Assembly: GCA_029582155.1 (NCBI GenBank)
Contig: CM055895.1
Coordinates: 10,454,544-10,518,543, forward strand
Length of the DNA: 64,000 nucleotides
Direction: 5' to 3'
Source: Panopea generosa
Taxonomy: Eukaryota; Mollusca; Bivalvia; Adapedonta; Hiatellidae
The first letter of the stretch is position 1, and each line of letters starts with the position of its first letter. A program made the position numbers and the translations under genes. Positions 23,945 to 36,129 of this stretch are shown in pieces. Below the pieces are notes generated by a model. It saw nothing but the letters and a program-made list of their open reading frames with translations. It was not told the origin of the DNA and did not search any database.

Positions 23945-24885
23945 TCTTTCGCTTTATGCTGATATATTGGTTTAGATCATTGTGTACGTTTTGTCTGAGT
24001 CGATATTTCAACAAACAGCAAATACTTAACGAATTATCCTCGATCTATATTTTTCTTGGTCTAACCAGGCGAAAATCCGACATATGTTTAAATCTCATTG
24101 AATGATATAATGATAATAATCATATGTGAGTACATATGAAGAGATGGGCATCAAAAACTGGGTGTGAACTTTGGCTACATTTGTGTTTGTTATCATATAT
24201 TCGCTGTATGCTGGGATATCGGTTAGGATCAGCGTGTACGTTTTGTCTTAGCTGATATTCCAGCATAAAGCGAGCATTTTACGAATTAACATTCCGTATG
24301 CGAACTCGACATAGCTTACAGTTAGAACAGCCATACATGTCTAGAAATGTTAAATCTCATAAAATGATATACAGTAACAAATATAAAGGAATTATATAGA
24401 CAAGTCCTTGCTAATATGTATTATATTTCAAAATATGTGGCATGTATGCCTCAGAAAATGAATATGAAAATTTGCTATATATTTGTTTGTTATTATACTT
24501 GCATAAGTGTTATCGCTATATGCTGGGATATCGCTTTAGGTCAGCTTGTACGTTTTGTCTGAGCCGATATTTCAGTATATAGCGCACATTAACTAATTAA
24601 CACCCTGTTTGTGAGCTGCTCTTAATAACTTAATGTATGAACAGACAAACATACCCAGGCACGTTTAAATTTCATAAAAAGATATTTTTTATATTGATAT
24701 GTATAATATTTGAAAACATGTGTGGCGATTCGATGCCTCATATACATGTAATGGATATGAAAATTTGCTATATATTTGTTTGTTATTATACTTGCATAGG
24801 CGTTTTTGTTATATGCTGGGATATCGTTTAAGATCAGCTTGTACGTTTTGTCTGAGTTGATATTTCAGGACATAGTTTATATTTA
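23945..24885. repeat. Four dispersed repeats with a conserved imperfect hairpin
   Basis: Units near 23953, 24207, 24521 and 24812 each read TATGCTGGGATATCG, then about 12 bp, then GTGTACGTTTTGTCT (or TTGTACGTTTTGTCT), then GATATTCCAGCATA or a variant. The outer parts are inverted (TATGCTGG...CCAGCATA, clearest in the second unit), so each about 62-bp core can fold. Spacing is 254-314 bp, with less conserved AT-rich spacers. Confidence 0.75.
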
Positions 24886-24889
24886 ACTA

Positions 24890-25620
24890 ATAGCCACCCT
24901 GCGCGTCATACATCATTAACAGAATAATTAATTGTACCATTATTAATATTCTAGCACATTGCAATAATCTAATGTTTCAAACTGATCCAAAAACTATTTT
25001 GCAAATATAATTATATCAGGTTACAGTGAATTTTAGAAACAAACAGTCTCATTCTGACCATATTACGGTGCACATTTACTTTGATATCTGAAAGTGATGT
25101 TATTGTTTTGTTTTCTTTTTCTTTTTTGCATTTTTCATTTTGAGTCACTTGTCCAGTAATTTCAATTTTATTAACATTACACGAGTCAGTCGATTTGTTG
25201 TTTTGAACATTTACTACTTTTGTTTCCCCCAGTTATTCATGCTATTTGTGTTTTTTTTTTCTATTTATAAAGTTTGTCTATCTGTTTTCATCTGTATAAT
25301 GCTTGTTTATTTTTTCCCTTTTGTGCCCCTAGCTGTTTCCCTGACATCGCCACTCATAGTCTTGTTCAATGACGCCCTATTCCTTTGGTCGCTTTAGGTT
25401 AGTATTGAAAACTTTTCTAACGATAATGAAACATATAAAATATAGATTAATTAGCAACCTTAACACATTAACAACTTCTGTTTTGCATGAGCAGTTTCAC
25501 TGCTCACTATTCTAATATGTTGCCACTGTGTTCATGTATTACCTGAACGGTTTGGCTATAAGAATGTGTTTATACAGCAATCTATGCCATGCAAAGTATC
25601 GGTTATACACTTATTTCACG
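24890..25620. other. No gene recognised
   Basis: T-rich sequence with an open frame at 25140-25397 made of hydrophobic low-complexity codons. No domain is visible. The right part may be the 5' region of the following LINE. Confidence 0.45.
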
Positions 25621-25639
25621 TTCACGCTATATAATAATT

Positions 25640-28560
25640 TTATCTGGGGATATAGAACTTAACTCTGGTCTAAATGGTGGGAACAAACAATGCTTCGCAA
25701 TATCGCACCAAAATATTCGTAGTATTAGGAATAAATATGACTATAAATAAGACTTAGATAATATAATTCTTAGATTACGACATATTATGCTTCACTGAAA
25801 CCCATCTTATGATTGATGTCCATGACAACTTTTTGGGTTTTAGAGGATTTTAACAAAATGTATCGTCAAGACTGTTCAGCACATTTAGGTGGGTTGTTAG
25901 TATATGTTTCTTCTGAAATAGTGTCACATAGAGTTATTGAATTGGAAAATATTGTTCCTGAAACTATTTGGATTGAAGTTGAAGATCAAAGTCAATCGTT
26001 TATGATATGCACTTTTTACCGACCTCCACATTATGCCGTTGAATTCTGGGACAGGGTTAACATATGTATTGAGAAAGTATTGGAAACTCAAACCAATATT
26101 ATTATCTTAGGGAATATAAACGAAGACCAACTTAACCCATGTAATCATAAATTTCGAGATATACTATCACTCAACGACATGACCAATATTATCAAAGAGC
26201 TCACACGTGTAACCAACACTACTAGTAAATGGCCTGACCCTATCGGCACCTCGAATCAGATAAAAAGTCTCAATTCAGGTGTTTTTGAAACACCTGCCCA
26301 CACAAGTGACCATTACGGCACATATGTTTTTATAGAAAGTAATTTTTAAACAAACAAGCCATTCAAACGAAGAGTTTGGAATTATAAACGAGCTAATTTT
26401 AATACCTTGAATAACATTATTTTTCATCGACAGACTGGTCAGATTTATTAAACGGCTCTCTAGATTCTGCCCAAAAATCTTTCAATACAAAATTTATCGA
26501 GTTGATAAAACTATGTATCCTAAACAGTCTCGGCACAATCCGGCCAAAAGATAAACCATGGTACGACTCTGAGATGAGACATTTTTCTCGTAAACGGGGG
26601 AGACAAAAAGTAATTGGCAAAATAACAAAAACCTCAGAAATAGGATTAATAACATGAAAAAACATGCTTAAGAACTTTTTTTATAATAATCTTGAATATT
26701 CAATATGTGACATGCACTAATCTTCTCCACGAAATTATTGGAAAACTATCAAAATGTTAATTAAGGAAAATTCTAAAAGCTGCGAGACCACCACTCATTA
26801 ACGCTGACAATCCGTATTCTATATCTGATGTAGATAAAGCTACTACAGTAAATAACTTTAAATGACTTTTTCTTATCAATTTCATTAGTTGATGATGCTC
26901 TTGTAAATTTACCTGCAATTAGATCTAAAACTAACACAAGACTAAGTGACTTTAATATCACGGAAACAGAAAGAACTGATACTTTAACAAATTTAGAATT
27001 AAATAAAGCTTTTGGACCCGCTGAAATCAGTCACCGTATGTTAAAAGAAACTTATAAAACTATTTGTCGTCCCCTTTCTATATTGTTCAAACGGTCACTT
27101 CAAGACAATATATATCCAAATGCTTGGAAATTAGCAAATGTAATGCCTCTGTTTAAAAAAGGAGCAAAAGCCTTCCCCTCTAATTATAGACCAATTTCCC
27201 TTATTAGTTATGTAGGGAAGGTTATGGGGTGCATTGTTTTTGTAACATATTTACAATTATTTACATACAAACAAATTAATATTTGAAAAACAATCTGGTT
27301 TCTTACCTGGTCATTCGACTGTTTATCAACTAATTGACATTTACAATCAAATATGTAAAGCTTTTGATGAAAAAGTCTTCATGCATGGTATTTTGTGACA
27401 TTTCAAAGGCATTCGACCGCGTGTGGCAAAAGGGTTTAATTTTCAAACTTCGTCAGCATGGAATATCAGGCAATCTAATTAACTGGATGAATAATTATTT
27501 GACAAATAGGGATCAAAAGGTATTTGTACAATCTTCCTTTTTAGAAATAAAATATTTAAATGCAACTGTTAATCAAGGCTATTTTTAAGAACCTTTACTC
27601 TTTTTAATTTATGTTAATGCTATTGCTGATTCCTTAATTAGCACAACAAGACTTTTTGCTGATGATAGCTTTTTTGCGGTCATCTACATCAGACACAAAA
27701 TACATGGAAACTGTAATTAATGACGATTTGCAAATAGATATCTCTTTGGGCAAAACAGTGGCTGGTCAATTTTAATCCGTTTAAAACGGAAGTTATGTTC
27801 TGTTCTCTGATAGATAGACGCATGCCAACTTTACTTTTTGATAATACACAACTTACATGCGCTGACCATCATAAACATCTTGGAATAACATTTAGTAAAG
27901 ATGGGAAGTGGCATGAACATATTTCAAATATCGTAACTTTAAGTTCTTAGTTCAATGCGATTTATGAAATTTAACTTGAAACGCAAAGCTCTAAATCAAA
28001 TATATATTTCTTATCTTCGACCTATACTAGAATATGTATCAATAGTTTGGGATAATTGTACAGTTTATGAAAATGATAGTCTTGAAAAACTACAATATGA
28101 AGCCGCAGGAATAGTAACAGGTCTCACACGTTCTGTATCAATAGGAAAGTTACTAAATGAAATTGGTTGGGTTTCTCTGGAAGAAAGGAGAAAAATACAA
28201 AATTACTTTCCACCAACTATATCCGATTTAAACCATCATAATTTAAGAAATAACTCCAAATTTATAACATTTTCAAGGCGTACAGCATTGTACTCAAGGT
28301 CAATTATTCCTTCAACACTTAAATTATGGAACGAACTTAAATGTCTATTAGAGAGTCACCTTCACTTCTTACTTTCAAAAGCAAACTTAAAGAACATTTT
28401 AAACCTCAATCTATCCCGAAATTATTTTTGTTTGGAGAAACATACTTAAGGAACAATTGCAGTAACTTAAACGGTGATCTATATATTAACCACCTAAGAT
28501 GTACTCCGTTTTGTGTTTGTGGTAATGCATTTGAAGATGCTTGTTATTAAAGTATGTTAC
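25640..28560 (+). pseudogene. Decayed CR1/jockey-type LINE (endonuclease + RT)
   Basis: Order on the plus strand: IILSGDIELNSGLNGG and HQNIRSIRNKYD near 25640-25745; endonuclease at 25813-26349 with GGLLVYVSSEI, FYRPPHYAVEFWD, IILGNINEDQL (family GD/N pocket) and the terminal TSDHYG (catalytic S-D-H); a linker; RT fingers at 27038-27286 (LANVMPLFKKGAK, NYRPISLISYVGKVM); motif A at 27334-27588 (FCDISKAFDRVWQKG); motif C near 27650 (RLFADDS); thumb at 27955-28449 (YISYLRPILEYVSIVWDN, EAAGIVTGLTRSVS); and a C-terminal LRCTPFCVCGNAFEDACY with a zinc-binding look at 28490-28550. At least six stops or frameshifts. Same family as the minus copy at 17268-19840 (both have NEDQLN). Confidence 0.9.
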
Positions 28561-28925
28561 GCGTGGCTGTCGAAATTTTAAATTGAACAGTATGTGGGGC
28601 GATTGTTTGGTTTCTTTTATGATGGGCAATAGGGTAAGTTTATCAAGCGGGGATTTCACCCTTCATTTTTTTGTTCACATTTCTTTGTGTTTCATCTTTT
28701 CAACTTAAAACCTTTACAGTATTCATTTCAAATTATAATCTATATTATGAATGTTATTACATTTCATTCCGGTATACATAATATATTGATGTTGATGATA
28801 TGGAGAGAACTGTAACTAATGCTGTTATAACTTGTAGTTCAATCCATTTGCGTATGTTATATACAAATATGTATTATCATGTGATGTTAAATATCTGTAA
28901 CATAAGTAATCAAATTTGTTAAAAT
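28560..28925 (+). other. Probable LINE 3' untranslated region
   Basis: Directly follows the C-terminal zinc-like motif and shows no coding potential. Its right edge merges with the satellite array. No clear poly(A) or target-site duplication is visible. Confidence 0.4.
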
Positions 28926-30355
28926 TAAAACAAAATCCAACACAAAAACGTACACAATATTTTACGAATAGTATATACTGCACGTACAAACATTCCCTCA
29001 CAGTAATGTACGAAAGTTTTCACAAATAGTATATACTGCACATACACACAATCCAACATAATAACGAACAGACGTTTTCACAAATAGTATTTACTGCACA
29101 TACACACAATCCTACACAATAACGTACAAACGTTTCCACAAATAGTTTATGCTGTACGTACACACATTCCATCACAATAATGTACAAAAGTTTTCACAAA
29201 TAGTATATTCTGCACATACATACAATCCTACACAATAATGTACAAAAGATTTTACAAATAGTATATACTGCACGTACACACATTCCATCACAATAATGTA
29301 CAAAAGTTTTCACAAATAGTTTATTCTGCACATACACACAATCCAACACAATAAAGTACAAAGACCTGCACAAATAGTTTATACTGCACCTACACACATT
29401 CCAACACAATAATGTATAAAAGCCTGCACAAATAGTATATATTGCAGGTCGAAATTCCATCACAATAATGAACAAACATTTTTCACAAATAGTATATTCT
29501 GCACATATACACAATCCAACACAATAATGTACACAATTTTCAAAAATGGTATATTGCACATACGAACATTCCAACACAATAATGTACAAAAGCTTGCACA
29601 AATTGTACAGTGTACAAATTCCTGCACAAAAAGTATACACTGCACATAAGCACATTCCATCACAATAATGTACAAAAGTTTGCACAAACTGTATATACTG
29701 CACATACGAACATTCCAACACAATAATGTACAAAAGTTTGCACAAATTGTACATACTGCACATACAACACAAAAGTGTACAAAATCCTGCACAAAATGTA
29801 TACACTGCACATAAGCACATTCCAACACGATGGTGTACAAAAGCTTGCACAAATAGTATATACTGCACCTACGCACATTCATCACAATAGTATACAAAAA
29901 CCTGCACAAATTAGTATATACTGCACATAAACACATTCCATCACAATAATGTACAAAAGATTCCACAAATAGTATATAATGCACATACATACAATCAAAC
30001 ATGATAATATACAAATGTTTTCACAAATAGTATATACTGCACATATGCACATTCCAATTCAATAGTGTACAAAAACCTGTACAAATTAGTATAAACTGCA
30101 CGTACACTAATTTCAACACAATAGTATACAAAATTATGCACAAAAAGTATAAACTGCACGTACACACATTCCAATATAATAATCTACAAGTTTTCGCAAA
30201 TAGTATATAATGGACATTCACACATTCCAACACTATAATGTACAAAAGCCTGCTCAAATTGTATATACTGTACATGCACACATTCCAATACAATAATGTA
30301 CAAAAGCTTGCACAAATAGTATTAACTACATATACACATCCCAACACCTCGACAC
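28925..30355. repeat. Satellite array, about 58-bp unit, about 24 copies
   Basis: The unit contains ACACATTCCAACACAATAAT, GTACAAAAG, TTTTCACAAATAGTATA and TACTGCACATAC. Minus-strand open frames of up to 224 codons, rich in Cys, Tyr and Leu, arise because the unit has few stop codons in those frames. Their 19-20 residue periodicity follows the DNA unit and they are not genes. Confidence 0.92.
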
Positions 30356-31925
30356 GTAATTCTATATATAAACACATCTTTCAACCTTAGCACAAGAGTG
30401 CATACATATACACACATTGACATACACACTCACACTCGCACGCACGCACGCATGCACGCACGTACACATAAACACATAGATATAAATGAACGTACATGTT
30501 TGTGCACAGCCAAGCTCACACATAGACCTGCCCAGCTTACTATTTACGAGTGTTTACATACATAAACTAGTTCACCCAGTAAAGTGTTAATAATTTCATT
30601 GTAACTCAACAAAGTGATGTATTTTATTAATACCGTGTTGTACAGGCTAGTAGGGCCTATACAAGAGAATGTAAAGCGACAAGATAAATTTAACTTACCT
30701 TATTATAAGTTGGCTTACGCACTGCTCACCAATTAGTCCGTTGAATGGTGAACGTCTGTATTGGTGGGTGGTTGGTTAGCAAGAGAGCGTTTGATGGTCA
30801 TTTCACTAATCGCAACGTCTCAGGCTCGATTCTGATTGGCTGGCTGAAACATGTTTAAATGAGGCACTTCGAGGGGTCCATACACATAAACTAGCACAAC
30901 ATTCTACCCCCTCCTTATTTTAATAGACTCATGTAAGACTCGTTTATAACATTTATAAATTGCCTCTTTATCATTTTAAGAATTTTATTTGAAGCCAGAC
31001 TGAAAAGTTATATACTAACTATATCAACAGACTAAGAGTTGAATCCCATTATTAAGAGAAAAAGCCTAGCAGTAACATAATATATAATTTTCCTAACAGT
31101 AGAACATGATATGAATAAGGAGCAGTAACGACCTGCCAATACACTGGATTTGAAAAATAACAGTAACACAACTTACTAAAAAACTGAATATAAACAAGTC
31201 AGCTATAAATGTTAAATAGCCGTGTATTGAAATTTAAGATAAATTAGCTATATAATAGCCATCTAGTGAACTATAAACAAATCAGCTATACAATAGCCAT
31301 GTACTTAACCCTTAGCACTAAGGGTGTTGTTCATACAATCTATATAACGACTGCATGCGTGGATTGTCAGAGTGACACATGAAAAGATACATTGAAATAC
31401 ATAATTGCGCAACAATACCAATACAGAAATGGAGATCTGGCAGCCTAGGAGTATGTATAAATAACTAATTCCAGAAAGTAAAAGTGACAATTCATATACG
31501 AATAATGGCAACAGAAACTTCAGAGATCATTGCAATGTATATCCACGTTACGGCGAGTTAAATACCACTTGTAAAGTATATTGGTAATATTACACTAGCA
31601 TGGTATCGTATAGATCCATTACAGTAAAACTAGTGATCAGTTACATAATTACAAATCAATATTAACATTGTTCAGAGCATTATTGTTATTGTTATCATGA
31701 ACGTAACCATGTTAATGATCTCTGAAATGTTTCTAAAAGCTACATAAAGCACTAAACTACACAACACCGAAATACACTTACATAGTCGGTTCCAACACCT
31801 GTTTATATAAAATAGAAAAGTGATTTAAACTGAACTTTCCTAAATGATTTTGCTTGAATTTTTACAACACTGTATCTTAGTTATACTCAAACTAACGCAA
31901 ATGGTACGCTTCCAGATTTGCTCAC
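30355..31925. other. No gene recognised; CA/CGCA-rich patch and a tRNA-like phrase
   Basis: 30405-30480 is rich in ACAC and GCAC repeats. Near 30770-30835 the phrases TTGGTTAGCAAGAGAGCG and CTCAGGCTCGATTCTG could be decayed box A and box B of a SINE (weak). Near 31195-31310 an AGCTATA-AATAGCCAT phrase is repeated three times. The rest shows nothing. Confidence 0.4.
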
Positions 31926-31929
31926 TATT

Positions 31930-32190
31930 AAACCCAAACAATCAAGCCTAAATTGCAAAATGATGCATTATTTAATTTTTTATTCAAATAACAAAATGTA
32001 CAAGCTGATCATTCGGAAACAACCCCAATTTTTACCCGATTATCTGATTATGTCTTGATTAAACCCCCAAAACCAAGCCTAAATTGCAAAATGATGCATT
32101 TTTTATTTTGTATCTGAATGACAAAACGTACAAGCTGATCATTCTGAACAAACCCTAATTTTTACCCGTTATTGAAAATTGGATGTCAAG
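31930..32190 (+). repeat. Two ~130-bp repeats carrying the ACAAAACGTACAAGCTGATC 20-mer
   Basis: AAGCCTAAATTGCAAAATGA occurs twice, followed each time by the 20-mer (31991-32010 with one mismatch, and 32121-32140 exact) and then an AACCCTAATTTTTACCCG-type phrase. These copies lie on the 3' side of the TatD module and have the same orientation as the five on its other side. Confidence 0.9.
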
Positions 32191-32275
32191 TCTATCAGTA
32201 GACAGATATTAACCAATAAATGTGTGGAAATTTACACAGGTATCTATATAACTGTTACCAATTTAACCCATATAC

Positions 32276-33100
32276 TTAAGCTGCATTCTTATTGCATTTC
32301 TTTAGCAACTTATTAGTAGAGCTGCCAAATATCTCAGCTGCACTTTCAGCTGTATAATACACATTCCACGGGTGATTGAATGGAAAGTGTTTTCTACTCA
32401 ATGTGATATAAGGGGCATCTGTCTACAAAATGACTCTGTTTTGATTTTGAAGTAACAGAAGAGCTCCGACAGTCTTTTCACTATCAAATGAAGCTTTGGC
32501 AAGACCAAAATAGCAATGTGGAAGCACTGTGCTCCACTGCCGATATTCCTCATCATCTCCCACAAAACAATGACGATGGATTATCATGTCGGTCATCTCT
32601 AATTCTTGCAAAAGAATAAGGACTTCTCGAACTGCATCACCACTACTATTATCCTTGACATGCAGTATCAGTATTTTTTCTAGCCTCTTTGCCAACAAGA
32701 AGACTTTTTGCAGAAACCAGCGCTGGGCCTCGATTTTCTCCCTCTGACAAGTTGTTCTGTTATGTGAACTTTTACAGAGACAACGAGTGGTGAAGTCCAG
32801 GCTCACTTCGCCAATGCCTACGAACTGCGGGAAGTGTTGGGTTATATCTTCAAACCTAGGAAATAGACTTTCCTTAACATTGCTATAAATCAAATAAAGA
32901 TGCACCCCCAAGGAAATCCTAACGTTTGGATTTCCAATCAAGTGATCCCCAATGAACTTCCACTTATTTGGATAAACATAATTTGCAATTGCAAAGAGTA
33001 AATTCACTGGCATTGACACAGATGATTCCAATTGCTGTAGAGATAGACTAGTAGACCTGCAGAACTCATCCAGATGAAAGTGAGAATCAATAGTTCCCAT
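32276..33100 (-). pseudogene. TatD-family metal-dependent nuclease, one nonsense codon
   Basis: From an ATG at 33100 the frame encodes a TatD-type amidohydrolase-fold protein. The metal ligands expected of the family are present: SHFHLD (His7, His9), GIGEVSLDF (Glu98), LILHVKD (His147) and HRHCF (His177). A TAG at 32423-32425 stops it after 225 codons, immediately before TDAPYITLS, which holds the family's last catalytic aspartate. The same frame then runs on to TAA at 32276-32278 with a normal TatD C-terminus (AESAAEIFGSSTNKLLKKC). The break is a single codon in an otherwise open frame, which suggests recent inactivation, a polymorphism or a sequencing error. The frame stays open upstream to 33382, so the true N-terminus may be longer. 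TatD proteins are 3'-5' exonucleases or endonucleases. Multi-copy TatD genes in bivalves and the flanking repeats hint at a mobile context (inference). Confidence 0.82.
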
Positions 33101-33104
33101 TTTC

Positions 33105-33660
33105 ATACGTTGATGTCCTAACGGTGGAGAGGATCCGCCTATCAAAACGTAGTGTTCTAAATTTCTGAAAGTAATATATTGAGCCGATGTCAATCGTAGT
33201 ATAAGATTACTTATAGTATTATAGTGAGTGATAATACAATATCGGATAGGGGGTACATTGTTGTAAGATATAGGGGCAATTGGATCCAAACCAGCTCTAC
33301 GGTCAAATTCTCCATAGTAAAACAATTGATCGCTGGAGAATTGTAGAGAGAGAGAGAGAGTAGAAATTTTCCCCCACGACAAGCATCAACAAACCAGATA
33401 GAGAAGCTACCTCCAAGGATTCTGCGAGAAACCAAATGGCTCTGTTGACTAGGTAAAATCAAGCTAACAGCATAGCCTCCCCACTGATCCGTCCATGCAT
33501 GCGGTGGAATTTTGATAATTGAATTGAACATCCTCGGATGTCATGCAATCCACACATGCAGTAGTGGGATCCAATATACCAAGGCATATGTGACCTCAAG
33601 AATGCCGCCTTATGTGCTTCCCATTTTTTCACACAAAATGCACTTATCTGCCATCCTATT
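33105..33660 (-). pseudogene. Possible upstream coding remnant of the TatD gene
   Basis: Two minus-strand frames overlap here and neither is complete. One (33459-33660) has AAFLRSHMPWYIGSHYCMCG followed by LSKFHRMHG, which could be a damaged zinc-binding region (C-x-C with H-x3-H). The other (33211-33531) includes GGSFSIWFVDACRGG. They switch frame near the (GA)n tract at 33346-33360. I do not recognise a family. A larger zinc-finger plus TatD protein broken by frameshifts is possible but unproven. Confidence 0.3.
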
Positions 33661-33784
33661 AAAAATAAAAAACAAAAGCTTAGCACCAATGTCAAACTAT
33701 AATGGTGGATTAACTGATGGTTTATTTAAATTAAAATACCCCCCAATTGGCAATTTACCCGAAAGACACCCAGCAACAGCGCGT

Positions 33785-34216
33785 CTCGACAAAACGTACA
33801 AGCTGATCTAGACTGCCCCTGCTGTATGTCGTTCTTCATAACAATTACAAAAAATGTGTCATTCAATGTAGACAAAACGTACAAGCTGATCTACACTGTC
33901 ACGACTCTCCATACTACATGTATTCGTTAAAATAATTTGTACAAATTCAGACACACAATACTAGCAGTTTCGACAAAACGTACAAGCTGATCTAGACTGC
34001 CACCACTGTATGTCTTTCAATATAAATCAAATATAAAAAATAATGAGATATTCAAATATAGTAATTGAGCAAAACGAAAATTTAATGTTACATTGCACAG
34101 TGCAGACAAAACATACAAGCTGATCTACATTGCAGCGACTTGAATACATTAAATAACTTTTCACAAATTTAGACACACAATTATAGCAGTTTCGACTAAA
34201 CGTACAAGCTGATCTA
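33785..34216 (+). repeat. Five spaced copies of the ACAAAACGTACAAGCTGATC 20-mer
   Basis: Copies at 33789-33808, 33872-33891, 33973-33992, 34106-34125 (one change) and 34195-34214 (one change). The spacing is irregular (83, 101, 133, 89 bp) and the context alternates between CTAGACTGCC and CTACACTG. The spacers are less conserved than the 20-mer, which is unlike a plain tandem repeat and more like a protein-binding or subterminal transposon motif. Confidence 0.88.
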
Positions 34217-34224
34217 GACCGCCT

Positions 34225-34325
34225 GCCACGTTAGATTCACACGCACTCCCGATAGTCCACGCGTGTGGATCTGCCGTGGGGGTCATGAGATTCACACGCG
34301 GAAAAATCACACGCATTTGTTACTG
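34225..34325. repeat. GC-rich inverted CACACGC/GCGTGTG cluster
   Basis: GATTCACACGC and GCGTGTGGATC form 11-bp arms with one mismatch about 20 bp apart, and two further CACACGC copies follow. A similar phrase (ATTCACACGC...AGTCCACGC) occurs at 49670-49700. It immediately follows the last 20-mer and may mark an element edge. Confidence 0.55.
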
Positions 34326-34329
34326 TTTT

Positions 34330-36115
34330 GAATCGAATAATTACATTTGTTTAAAGGTTATTAATCATTTGAAATTGCGTGTCTTTGTTTAAACATAGGG
34401 TGAACATGCAAAAAAAAAACACTGACAATAGAAAATAGACGTGTTATTGGCCGCTATAAGAAATAGATAATCACCAACAGAGAATCACGGTTAGACACAC
34501 TATTTACTTAATTAATAACTTTTATTGTAGCAAAAATACATCGATCGAAAGCTGAACTATTACCTTATCGAGTGCTGTTAACATATCAATAGAAACTGGC
34601 GTAATTACGGGGAATTAAGCATTTTTTCAAGGGCATCCATTCGCAAAAGCGGCGAAAAATACCCACAACCATTTAATGCAGTATTGTAATAGCTATTTAT
34701 ATCGCTGATTAAACAACATGAATAATAAACTTAAAATTTGATCATTAAAGTATAAAAATAAAAGAAAACAGCGTAATTAACTTTAGTAAAATAGAAATAT
34801 TAAATGTTGAATAACATATGATAATAAATGTAAAAACATGATGAACAGCATATCATCTTTTATGTAAGTGTCACTCACTCACCTACACACTCATCCATTT
34901 AATTATCCCTGTCACTAATACTTTTAGATTCATTAACAGTACACAACGCACCACTAATGAAACGATTAATTGTATTTACCAGGTAGTTTTATTCCTTCCT
35001 GTTTGTACACTATAAAACTTCATTTTATTTAAATAAACAATTCTTATCAAATTAAAGTTGAATGTAATAATGTTTACTGCAATTTATTATTTTTCTACTG
35101 TATTCGACGCGTATTAATTATAATCATAAACATTGGGGACTGTGACTCTATGACCCCATATCGCGGTTGAGTAATTTTGCAAGGGAATCTTTAGAGACTT
35201 TATACAAGTCCTTGAATTTTTTTTATGATAACAAGGTGCCATTTTCGCATCTGTTTCCTATCAGAGTACAGGATATCGTTTGTGCCTTAATTGTTTATAT
35301 GTCAGTTGAGATGGAAGTCTTTATAAAAACAACACCAATTATTATTATTATAGATGCTCGCCTTAAAGTCTCACTGCACATTTGAAATTTGTTCTTTGTT
35401 CTATATATATAAAATAAGGTCTAGGATTTCCATGGTAAAAAAACAATTCCACATAGATTTTTATTTTTTTTATTATAGCAGGAATGTAAACCCACATAAA
35501 AATGCACAATAACTGGTAGCTTGACCACTTTGTTGGGTTTTTTTTCAAAAAGAGGGTGCAGTGACACCCTGAGATTTTTTGAAAAAGAAGTCCTCAAATG
35601 CTTATAAATGCATGCATATGTTGAAATCCTATAAAAGTCACTTTTTAACACCAGTGATGTCTTTTTGCAGTATATGCTATACCGACTTTTGGTCTACTCA
35701 TCTGCAGCAAGTAATCACAACTACTATGAACCATTTTGAAATTATTTCAAAACCAAGTTACATAGGCCTTGTTTTTAAGCGCAAAAAATCATGTTACCGT
35801 GGGGGAAAAGGGGGCGTTACTGTTTAATAATACGTAAATGGCCAATTCAAAACGCGATGGTAAACAAAAACTTTAACACAATTTATTATTACATTAGATA
35901 TAATATTGCAACTTGCTTGTGAATTGTAACATGTATACGGCGTAATAAGGCGGATCTTTTTCAAAATAGTTGTTCCACGAAGTTAAAATAATATATTTTA
36001 AATCGAATTTTAATATTTAGAAATATGAAAATGAACACAAGCACTTACTAATACAATATTTAATAAGGAGGGATTTTGTCCTACTTTAGATTTGCGATAT
36101 ACGTGTGTAAAGTGT
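34330..36115. other. No gene recognised
   Basis: AT-rich, with chance open frames at 35167-35385, 35363-35651 and 35579-35827 that show no known domain. Confidence 0.45.
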
Positions 36116-36129
36116 AAAGTGTTTGTTTA

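Noticed and set aside
25140..25397. 85-codon hydrophobic plus-strand frame resembling a membrane protein
   Set aside because: T-rich sequence gives Phe/Leu/Val by composition. No motif, splice sites or conserved context.
29194..30377. Cys/Tyr/Leu-rich open frames of 118-224 codons on the minus strand
   Set aside because: Their periodicity equals the ~58-bp satellite unit in all reading frames. They are translations of a non-coding tandem repeat.
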